Shown: positions 50,508 through 60,799 of the stretch, piece by piece
Layout: each line of letters begins with the position of its first letter
Numbering within the stretch: the stretch's first letter is position 1
Source: Anarhynchus alexandrinus
Lineage: Eukaryota; Chordata; Aves; Charadriiformes; Charadriidae
DNA: 64,000 nucleotides
Assembly (NCBI GenBank): GCA_008711295.1
Contig: VUYV01000189.1
Location: forward strand, 1,525,792 to 1,589,791
Direction: 5' to 3'
Notes under the pieces: generated by a model
Told to the model about the DNA's origin: nothing
Seen by the model: the letters and a program-made list of their open reading frames with translations, nothing else
Database searches by the model: none
Translations under genes and position numbers: made by a program

Positions 50508-51260
50508 TCACGGAATCGCGGAATTTTCAGAGTTGGAAGGGACCTCTAGAGCTCACCCAGTCCCACTCCCCTGCCAAAGCAGGACTGCCCAGAGCACAGC
50601 ACTCAGCACTGCATCCAGGCGGGGCTTGAAAACCTCCAGAGAAGGGGACTCCCCCACCCCCCTGGGCAGCCTGTGCCACTGCTCTGCCACCCCAACCNNN
50701 NNNNNNNNNNNNNNNNNNNNNNNNNNNNNNNNNNNNNNNNNNNNNNNNNNNNNNNNNNNNNNNNNNNNNNNNNNNNNNNNNNNNNNNNNNNNNNNNNNNN
50801 NNNNNNNNNNNNNNNNNNNNNNNNNNNNNNNNNNNNNNNNGAGTAGAGGGGGAGAATGACCTCCCTCGACCTACTGGCCACACTCTGCCCTATGCAGCCC
50901 AGGATGCCATTGGCCTTTTTGGCGACAAGGGCACATTGCTGGGTCATTGACAATTTATTATCTACCAGGACCCCCAAATCCTTCTCCTCAGAACTGCTTC
51001 CCAGCAGGTCCACCCCTAACCTATACTGGTGCCCAGCATTCTTCCTCCCCAGGTGCAGGACCTTGCACTTGCTCTTGTTGAACCTCATGAGGTTCTTCTC
51101 TGCCCAGCTCTCCAGCCTGTCCAGGTCACGCTGGATGGCAGCGCAGCCCTCTGGAGTGTCAGCCACCCCTCCCAGTTTGGTATCATCAGCGAACTTGCTG
51201 AGGATACACTCTGTCCCCTCATCCAGGTCATTAATGAATATATTGAACAAAATTGGCATT
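50508..51260 (-). mobile_element. CR1 LINE, 5'-truncated, with reverse-transcriptase C-terminal part
   Basis: The 3' end is at about 50508 on the plus strand (GGAATCGCGGAATTTTCAGA, a worn CR1 terminal octamer region), with the 3' UTR and ORF2 end inside. The minus strand beyond the gap encodes the ORF2 polymerase: [20 protein letters not shown], then the FADD catalytic box (two aspartates), and a further 100 or so codons without a stop. It breaks off at the codons before LFNIFIND, so most of ORF2 and all of ORF1 are missing. A 143-base gap interrupts the middle, so intactness there is unknown. Endonuclease and promoter are absent; the copy is immobile. Confidence 0.95.
50698..50840. other. 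Assembly gap (143 N)
   Basis: A run of undetermined bases lies wholly inside the CR1 copy. Repeat collapse during assembly is the likely cause. CR1 sequence on both sides has the same orientation and order, so the gap probably holds more of the same element. Confidence 0.98.
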
Positions 51261-51269
51261 GAAGCTGCA

Positions 51270-54200
51270 GAAAACACAGTGGAAAAACTGACTCCAAAAT
51301 CTGGTGCATAAAACCAGTGTGTTTTTATTCTTTTCTGACTGTACTCATCAAAGTGTGAACTGTCGAGCTACTGGTGAGCTCAGGGGAACTTGAAAACCTT
51401 TCACCTCTGGGTCAGAGATTCAAAGTTGGACAGGTCCTTGGTGACCGAAAGTCATTACCGTGTGATGGTTGTCTGGTGACTTATGTGGAACATATTGGTG
51501 GGTTTATCCAGATTCAGTGGGCAGATGTCCACATCACAAAATACACCACTACAGTTTGTTCTCTTCTTGGCAGATGTAGCAGAGAAACCAAGGAATAAAT
51601 AGGCATAGTCCTCCTCCCCCCAAACCATTACTTTCATACTACTGGCAGGCTATTGCAGCAGAACTTGCATTTGGAAACTGCAAGAATAGAAAATACACAA
51701 CAATTTTACTCACTGCTGAGTTCATAAATTACAGCACAAGCAGTAGGCCACACCAGTTGCGAGTTGCTCTTTGGAAGGCACAGTTTGAAGCCAAACCATC
51801 CCAGGGGGGTGAGAAGAGGCTTGCAGCTTCCCAAATAACTTCCCTGTACAGAAGAAAAGTGCTACCAGTACTTCTGTAAAGGCAAACAGTCAGCTCTGAA
51901 GGCCACTGGCTACGGATGAAGTCCATGGCTCTTCTCCCATCACTAACCCACCCCGGCGTCCCCTCCTCTGCTCTGAAGATGGCAGAACAAGCAGAGCATG
52001 GGAATGGGGAAGGTTCTCTGCAATGCTTCTGCACCCATGTCGTAGGACGGGGTAAAAGGTACAGCTCCAGAAAGCTGTTGGAGCCTTTTTCCATCAGCAG
52101 CTGAAGCTGAGCCTACATCATAAATGTTAACTGTACAGTGTGAATGCATTATATATGTTCATATACATATGTTTATATATATATGTAGAATCTCATTGGA
52201 TGACAATAAATTGTCTATTCCACAAAACTTGAAACTAAGTTCTTGTATTTTTAAAGGAGCTTATTAATTTTAATATGTCATCCAACAGTTAGCTCACGGA
52301 AACTCTATAAATTTTTGATTCTCAGTTTTAACTTGCGAAGTTCATAATAATCATTAAACCTATAAGGAGAAAAAAACTAATTGAATTCTAACCAGATTTT
52401 GAAAAAAAAAAACTAATTAACTTGCTCTTTGACTACAGTTAAAAAATACAGAAAGTCGGAAGACTGCTTTCCTGGGAATTGTTTTTCTGGCTGTACTGAA
52501 AATTCAGTACCATGTGATCATATGATTGTGAGTAATTCTTTAAATAGACAATAACACTTACAGGCCAGGTTTTAAATGAACTGTGGCTAGTTACCTAAAT
52601 ACATTAAAACCTGGCTTTAAATCACATCAGTATCAAATTTTATTCTGCCTAAGGGCAATGAAGTCTAGAAAGCCACTCAAGCAGCCTTACATTCATTACA
52701 GAATAGTCTTTCTGCTGCAACTGGATCCCAATTCATGTTAAAAAGTAAGCGAATATTTTTAAGCCATTTTCTTGGCTGATGTAATACACAGAACTCAATT
52801 AATGACAGATATAGCTCTGAAAAATATTTATATACTACTATCTGATTTACCACCAAATCCACCTATTGGAGCTGGTCAGATGTGTCATTCCGCTGAGGAA
52901 CTGGTCCAGAATGATTATCTTTTAAAAAGTGGCAGGAGCGGCACATAAGAATACGTATTTAATTCATTTATTTCCTCATCCATCTCAAAGAACATTGGAT
53001 TTTACCCTTTTGTGCCCAAAAATAAATCTCCACAGAGATTTTTATAGCGCTTATTGATTTAGAAGGACTTGCTGTACTATTTAATTTGATTTGCCAGGGA
53101 AGATGTGTATTTTAGCAGTCACCTGTCTATTGTTCATTTAGCTAGGTGCTTGTACGAGCTTTGCACTTTTAAAAATCCCTTTCAGGAGACTCAATTTTCA
53201 CCTGCATATGCACTAGTTGACAGCTCCCTCTTCTTCTTCGCTGTACTGACAGGTAAACCAAGAATCCTTCTACTCATTTCATTATAAACATTGTATAAGC
53301 ATCCCATAAAGATTAGTTCCGAACACAACGGTCGGGGCTGGATGTGAGCTGCGTTTCCCTGTGATGAAAGGCCAGCGTCTCATCAAATGAGCCATCCAGG
53401 CCCTAAAATGGCTTTAAAAAAATAGTTATAATCTCTTCATTGTCTGACTTCACGGCATGGTAGTACTGCCCTTAAATAAAACTTACATAAAAATGGTTAG
53501 TACAGCTGGTCAGAAAATGCGCTTGAAGTTTAGAATCACATATCATTGTTTATACAGATGACTATTTGGGATAGACTTCAATAGAATCTGACTTTACTAG
53601 CAGAGGAGAAGGCTTTGGCAATAGCATAGGGTGATCAGCAACAGCAACTCATATTTTCCAACTGAGATCAATGTGGACTTTAATCCATTAATGTAGACCT
53701 AAACACCACCCGACAGATATGAATAGATGACAGTGAAAACGCGAGGAAGAAAAGTCTGGAGTAGCCAGATTGAAGAGAGTTGTTTCATATTGCAATTCAT
53801 TTCAGTACTCTACAGGAAAGCAGCCTGTTTCTAGATTTTCAATTAACATACCCTAGATATGAACTGAAAACACTTCTTTTCTGCTAACACAGATGCTTTT
53901 TTGTTCGCTCATTTTGAGCCTGTGTTCACAGAATTGGATTTTTACAAAATCCTTGGAAGCATGTTAGCAATGCATCTTTTTGAAATGTCAAGGAATGGGT
54001 TTGTTTGGAATGGAAAGTTGCCGGCAATCACGCCAAGTCATTCAGATGCCAATTTAGATATTTAAATACTAATGCCAGGCTGGGGGAAGGGGAGAGGAAA
54101 GCCCCAAAACAACAAAAACACCACCCAAACTGAAAAAGCTCCCAGCTCTGCGCCTATTAAATTAAACTAAAAATAAAGATGACGGCAGTATCTGCAAGCA

Positions 54201-56250
54201 ATTTGGGTGGTCAAAAAACAATGGTGCCCTCTGGTTTGAAAACAGTGTTTAGTGTTTGCACTGTTCTTACTTGTCACAATAAATTTGGACAGGGTTCCTA
54301 TTTCCTGAATTGACTGAAGCTTTTCATTCTTTAAATTTCTAATGTGTTATGTCACATCTCATTGTGTTTCATGGTGTCACATTGCATTATTTTGCATCAT
54401 TGTCTCCGAAGTTGATGAAACACAACACAACAGCACATGACAAAGAGGAATAAGCTGTTGGTTACACAGACTAAGTATTGTAACTCAATATTTGTCAGGC
54501 GCAGCAGTCGTTGCAAATGATCTCAAACTTTTAATAGTTTTAACTCCTAAATCAGATAGCGAGAAACCTGTTCAATTTACTGGTTTATCACAAAGGAAGG
54601 GCCCTCTCCTGGGAAACACAGGGTTGTCGTTATTTACTCAGTATCAGAGTACGCTGCTGCTGCTTTTTAGCCTCTGCATTGCTAATTTATAATGATTAGA
54701 ATGAGATTTGAGACATAGTAGGGTAGAGAATTTCTCAGAACGCAATAATGAGAGTATCCATTTGAGACAGCGTTAAAGACGCAATATGACTGTTTTGATT
54801 TTCCACCACAAATACAGTACAGATCCCTGGGATCATTTCCATTCATTATGATTAAGCCGTATCACTCAGCAGAGAAAGAACTGAGGGCTTCCCCCCCTCT
54901 GCCCCCAATTATTCTTGTTGATAGCAATGCAATAAAACTGAGGAATTATAATCTGACAATTGTGGTCTGGTTAAGAAAAGGGAATATTCGGAGAAACAAA
55001 CCAGCTCACTGTTATAAAATATAAAATATCTGTAGTCCTCACAGAAAAAAGTTCCTATCAATATTGCAAATGTGATTCTCGTCTGAGAAGGAACTGCACA
55101 AACATAAGAACTTAATAACAATCGTAATGGGTCATCGTGGAAACTGTTTGGTCTATGTACTGAGTAAACTTTACATCTGGAAAGCACTCAAGGAACTTCC
55201 AAAAATGTGTATAAATACACAGAATGGAAACAAAAAGACAAAAAGCAGAGACTGTCTTTCAATGAAATTGTTCTTACTTCTGAGTGTGTTCCTTGAGTGG
55301 ATGTGGCTCGAGGTGTTTATTTTCTGGACTACTTTATTCCGATTCTAGATGTTTTGCTGCAGTACAACAAATTTGTTGCAAGGAAGCAGCAGTTTTATTT
55401 CCGTTTCATTCCATTGTTCTGATCATTGCAAGACGTGGGCTGTTGTTGCCGTTTGCCTCTCAGGAAAGCAGAGATTAGATAAACTAAAGATATCATGTAA
55501 TATTTGTATTGTATCAAGGGGGTTACGTTATAAAATATATCCACGAGTACAACCAAGAATGTGCAAGAAAATGTAATAAGCCAAGCAAACGACTGTGAAG
55601 CAAGACTGCCTGAGAAATAGGGCAGAGGGCTGACCAGGAGTCACCAGGTTCAAACGTGTGCCAGCGCATGAATCACATCACATGAGCCCGGTTAATAAAT
55701 CTGTCCAGCCCTGTGTCTACGCCCACACTCCTGTACTTGTGGCTCTGGTGTCCAGAAAGATTTTCTCCGTTTCTTGTCCGAATGTATTCATAGCCAGTTT
55801 ATATCTGTTTGTTCTCACGACAAAATTACCATGTGAACTCGAGAGCTTTTGTTTCTCCCCAGTGTTTACCTCACTGTGTGTTTATAGACAGCGATCGCTT
55901 CCCACCTCAACCGCTGTTTCGCTGGGCACAGCTTCGCCCCAGACAAGCCGTCCTCTCCTCTGAGCACCGCGCTCGTCACGCTTTGCCCCTGTTTAAAAAA
56001 AACACCACCACCACGAAGATTTGCACCCCAACCAGAGGGATTCAGGATCTCAGGTGATGTCTAACGAGCGCCTTGGTCAATGGCACACACACTCTCCCTG
56101 CCTCGTTAGAAATATTTTCCTCAATGTATCTTTAAATTGCATTTTCCTTTTCCGTGGTGTAAGCGCACTGGTAGTTCACAGTAATTCCGTGATTGACTGT
56201 TACAGCTAGGTGTTTTTTCTCTCTGTCATTTCTCACTGATGAGCCTACAG
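51270..56250. other. Unique non-coding DNA with one SINE remnant
   Basis: No gene is supported. 52150-52190 is a short TA-rich run. 53326-53404 is a SINE-like remnant that is listed separately. 53900-54470 is CpG-poor unique sequence. Short open frames near 55.1-56.0 kb lack splice or start support. Confidence 0.5.
53326..53404 (-). mobile_element. Degraded tRNA-derived SINE head
   Basis: The minus strand carries TGGCTCATTTGATGAGACGC, a good match to a tRNA A box and D arm, then TGGCCTTTCATCAC where an anticodon arm would lie. A B-box-like GCAGCTCACATCCAGCCC follows at about the right spacing. The order and wording match tRNA-derived SINE heads known from reptile genomes. The B box is weak and there is no intact tRNA fold, so this is a fossil, not a tRNA gene. 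Which SINE family it belongs to is not clear to me. Confidence 0.45.
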
Positions 56251-56261
56251 TTCATAGCAGA

Positions 56262-57090
56262 TACTTTTCATTAGTCCCCAAGTGCATGACCTTGCAGTGC
56301 ATGACCTTAAATTCCATCCCATTTCTATTACCCCAGTCTTCAAGGTCATTTAATTCTTCCTGTATAATATTCCAATCCTCCTCTGTATTCATGACATCTC
56401 CCAGTTTTGTATCATCAGCAAATTAATTAGTACACTCCTACTTTTTCTGCCTAGGTCATTAAGGAAAATATTAAATAAAATTAATCCCAAGACCAATCCT
56501 AAAGGAACTCCACGAGTAACTTTCCTCCAGGGAGAGAAAGAAATCCTTTCAACATAACTCTCGTCTCCCGTTCAGTCACTTCTTTACTTATCTTACAGTC
56601 CCGATACTTGTCCTTATCTTTTCCAATTTAAGTAATAATTCCCCATGTAGTAATGTATCAAATGTTTTACTGAAGAGCAGAAAGGTTGAATCTACTGCAT
56701 TTGCTTTATCTCAACGATCAAGTTGGCATTAAAATAAAGGGGGTGAGATAAGTTTATCTGCATGGTTTATTAAAAAACAAATTCATGTTTCACTTAATCC
56801 CATTTTCCCATTTTGATCTTTTTTTCTTCTCAAAGTCTTAATTTAGTTTTTGGGTCACACCTAGATTATCTTTAATTTCTATTCTATCCTCGGTGCACAG
56901 CAATTCTCTTGGTTATTCTCCCCTCATATGACTCAGAAAGCTTTTGCCATCTGTTTAATTTGGTTTGCAATGTCTGACTCTGCTTGACTTTTGCCAATTC
57001 TGCGTATCGCTATCCTCATGAAGTGCCAAGATGTACCTTTTTTTGCTGAACTGTCCTTCCCCCACCTCCATTCCTTGTCAGGCTTTTATT
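56262..57090 (-). mobile_element. Ancient CR1 LINE fragment (ORF2)
   Basis: The plus strand reads as the complement of CR1 ORF2 with many substitutions. It can be aligned by eye to the young copy in this window: GTATCATCAGCAAA (56409) against GTATCATCAGCGAA (about 51180); GGTCATTAAGGAAAATATTA against GGTCATTAATGAATATATTG; CAAGTGCATGACCTTGCAG against CAGGTGCAGGACCTTGCAC. The segment beyond about 56800 continues in CR1 order (GACTTTTGCCAATTCTG, CTCCATTCCTTGTCAGGC). Frames are destroyed by stops. It belongs to an older CR1 lineage shared with other reptiles, as I recall its consensus. Confidence 0.8.
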
Positions 57091-57099
57091 ATTTATTGT

Positions 57100-59380
57100 A
57101 TGCTGTCTGAGGCTGTGATTTGTCTGCTAAGGCACACAGTCCCACACGCTAGTCCTAATTTGAGGCACATCACCTTGTTGGTCCAATAACTACCTTGTAA
57201 AGAAATAAGTTGAGTGAGAAAAAAAAATGGACCTTCCAACTGGTAGCATTCATTTTCCGGTCTACGCTGGGCAAAAAAGTCTTCCACAAAAATAAAATAA
57301 AGGATAGACTTTATCATATATTTCAGTGACTGCCCTGCCTATTTAAGCGCATCCCTGGTGCTCCTTAGCACTGCTCCAGTACAGTCTCTCCCGCCCTCCT
57401 TGTGACACCAAACCAGTGTCTTACCTGCTATAACTATTTCATAGTCCACCGCAAGCTTGAGGCACGTTGCTTCCATATTGTGCCTTTCTTTGCTCCGAGT
57501 TTTTCACAGAGATGAAAACCGGCAATCCAGCACAGCCCGAGTGCAGTTATGGTCACCGCTCTCCCAGTGCGCACCCGAAGCTCTCTTCAGGGGGGAGATC
57601 CAGCTTTGTTGCTGTGGGCATCCAAGCACAATCACAGGGCATCAGTTATGCCTTCGGCTCATCTTTCCCTTGCTCAGGAAATTTACTTTATATCTATATA
57701 TAAAAAAATGTGCACATATATGTGTGTGCATGTGTGTATACATATATATACATATGCATATGTGTGTATATATACACACACGCACAACTGTCAGCAAATT
57801 TAAAACACTGAGATTTATTAGTAAAGAGATCAGCAGATATTACAGTAGAAATGAATCCCAACTTTAGGAAATAGTCATATAAAATATTAGGAGCCTACTT
57901 TGTTCTATTACTTGTTTGTTTATAGTTCACATTAGGATTTTGGCTGCAACCATTACATTACCTGGAGTTGTAACAACGTCTAAGTTGAACACCATTGATG
58001 TGCACTCTGCGGCTAAAGCAGAGCTGCGCCTCCAAAGGCTGTCAGTTGATGTCACTTGTCCTTGCAAAGAGCAAGACATTTACCGGGACAGGGAAAAGCT
58101 CAGAACAATCCCAGATGGCAGGAAACATCTAGCAGGCATGTCAGGGAGAGGTGGCTTCTCCTAGAGCCTTCCTAGTGGCATTTGATTTGACGTGAACCCT
58201 GCAGAACTCACTCAGTGAGCCAGATTGCATAGACGCTTCCTCCAGTGCGTGCTGGAACACACCTGAACTGGGCATAACTGCTCTATGTGAGTACGAGCGA
58301 GCTTTAGGTGCCCTCGCTTGGATGAAAAAGGCTGCGGAGGACCTATAAGAGGGGCAAGCACAACACTTCAGAGCAGCGTGGAAGCATATTTTCATGGGGG
58401 TTTCAGGTGCCAACCAGAAACAGGAGTTATGGAATCAACCACTATTAGCTCTGGTCATTAAAATTCATGAAGATTTTGACCTTTGGAATTGTTTTTCCCG
58501 TGCTTCTGTTTCTCCCCATAGTGGTGTTGACCCTACTCTCTCAACTAACATCTGCATGTTTGAATTCAGCACATGCACCTACGTTCTCCAGCATCTTCCT
58601 TACACACCGGTTGTCCTGAACGGTTGTGTAAAGTTTCTGTAACTGCTCAAAACCTGTCCTCTTCCAGCAGTATCTCCAACTCAGTGATGATTTCAGGCTG
58701 TTTCTGCAGTCAGAACTATCAGTATAAGGTGCATTATGTATTTTCTATGATTCAAAATTAATATAGCCAAACATAAGACAATGAATTGGGAGGGTGGGGG
58801 GAGTGTCCTGAAGGATTCTTCTATTTCTCTTACCATATTCTGGTGGTTTGGTTTTTTTAAAATTTATTCTTGGCTTTCAATTGTATATATGTGGAAGAAA
58901 AGACCCTGCATATTTACTTGATGTTCTTAAACTACAGAGAAGCCAGTGCACTACAGATCAAAGGGAGGGATCCCAGAATCAGTCATGCTGGCTAGACCAA
59001 ATTTTCCATAACTCCGCTTCTCGGCTCCAGCACCGGCGATTGGCTAGAGAAAAGCAGAGACAGTGGCATGCCTAAAGTGATTTTTCCTTCAGTTTCTCCT
59101 CCTGCACTCTGGATATTAGCGACTTACGAACTTACTGAGCTCGGTGTTGCCCTCCAGGTCATCTTGTTTAAGAATCACTGATGAACCAATGCTGCATGAC
59201 TCTACCTTGCTGCTTTTTCAGCCCATCTATACTTTTCACCTCCACAGTTTTCTGTAGAAGTGGAGTCCACGACTGGTAGCATTTTCTCCACTTTAAATCC
59301 AAAAGGCTCATTCGCTGTGGGAGCTGTGGGAGCCTTGCATCTCACGCTCTGAGAAACAGTGACTGAGGATTCCTTGTTCA
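57100..59380. other. Non-coding DNA between two ancient CR1 copies
   Basis: No gene is supported. It contains the TG/TA microsatellite at 57700-57787. The last part (about 59100-59380) may be the worn 3' untranslated region of the ancient CR1 that follows, but I could not align it with confidence. Confidence 0.45.
57700..57787 (+). repeat. TG/TA/CA microsatellite with inverted symmetry
   Basis: Alternating purine-pyrimidine sequence (TGTGTG, ATATAT, ACACAC) in which the TG-rich first half is complementary to the CA-rich end, so the whole can fold back. Simple repeat. Confidence 0.9.
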
Positions 59381-59389
59381 CATTCTGAT

Positions 59390-60790
59390 ATCATCCGTGG
59401 TTTTTCAGTTTTTTGTCTTATCTCTCTTCTGACATGGTTCTTGCAAACGAAGAGTCCTAATCTACCCAAACTCACAGGAAAGCAGTTCCATTCTTCCTGT
59501 CTCCCTTGTAATCCTTTCACAGTTCTCCTATACCTTTTTGGGGATGGGAAGATCAATACTGAATGCAGTATCCATGACATTGTGGTTCATAGCGGGTTTA
59601 TGCAGGACCACAGCAATTTAACTTTTTTCCTAATTTTTTTGCTAATACTGCTTAACAATCAATTTGCAGTTTTGACCACTACTGATGTTTTCCGAGAATC
59701 AGACACATTTTGACTCCAAGACCTCTCACCTGAACATTTCGCAAGCCACTTTTGCACAGGCCTAAGGTTATTTTTCTCCGTAAGTATTACAATATATTAA
59801 CAGGCACTAAGAATGGGATTCTGTTTCCCAAACATTGGCATCTAATGTCACAGCCAAGGGCAGGCTGTGTGTCTGACTTCTGCCACCACCACGTGGCTAT
59901 GCCCAGTACCCTCTCAAATGACTCTAGATGTCTATTTTCAAGCACCTGGGACACACCCCGAATGTCATATACCATTTTGTCCCCCACTTGGCCAGGAAAT
60001 CCTATTCCAAACCTTCACAGCCACCTGTAGATCCATCAGCCTTAAATAATTTTGTTTTATCTGCAAACAGCGGCACCTTCTGAAACAACTCCTTCCATTT
60101 ATAAAAGCTATTTTTGAACATACAGACTGAACAAATCCTCTGTGCTTCCAACAGCAACCTCTATTCATTGTGAAAATAGTTATTTTATTCCTGCCCACTG
60201 TCCCCTATTTTCATTCAGCTATTAATCCGAGCCGCTTTCTCTTATTTCTTAAGAACTTAGTTTCTTAAAGATATTTTGGGTTAGGGATCCTTTACAAGGC
60301 TTTTTGAAATCCCAGGTATAGTATCTTGATCACACAATTTTAACTCACGTTGTTAACTGAGGTCCTACACAATTGTATTTGTTCTCATAGAAACTGTATT
60401 CATACTAACTTACTTGGTACAAAGGTTAAACTTCAGCAATTTCCCTGTTGAATTCTATCCGGAGAAACAGCATCTGATCCTCATAATTAGATCCTGTCGA
60501 TTTTCTCCTGTTTGTTCCAAAATCTCTTCTATCGACTCTTCAGCTCAAAATAGCTTCTTATATTCACGTCCTGGAAGAGAAGAATCTCCTTATAGCCTTA
60601 GTGCTAAATGCTGATTCCAAAGTTTCATTTACCTTTCCTGCTCTGACCTTACTTCCCTTCAGCGCTCCATTTATACTTTCAACATCGAGCTCCAGGAACT
60701 CCTTTCAGGACTTTCAGCAGACTCTGCTGCACCCCCTGTGCTGTACGCATGGACAATAAACCAGGTTTAACCCAACACCACTCTCAGGTA
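59390..60790 (-). mobile_element. Ancient CR1 LINE fragment, about 1.4 kb
   Basis: The plus strand follows the CR1 ORF2 complement in order. Anchors are CTCCTATACCTTTTTGGGGA with GAATGCAGTATCC (59525-59575), TGACTCCAAGACCTCTCACC (about 59712), TTTTATCTGCAAACAG (60053), GAAAATAGTTATTTTATTCC (about 60172), TTTACAAGGCTTTTTGAAA (about 60292), and TCTCCTGTTTGTTCCAAAAT (about 60505). These match phrases of old reptile CR1 consensus as I recall it. It carries the same ORF2 stretch as the copy at 56.3 kb, so the two are separate insertions. Heavy divergence and many stops show great age. Confidence 0.75.
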
Positions 60791-60799
60791 TTCTTTACA

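Noticed and set aside
40017..52908. 16-base match CTGAGGAACTGGTCCA near 40018 and 52893
   Set aside because: The match does not extend into the flanks; two copies of this length could be chance or a tiny repeat scrap.
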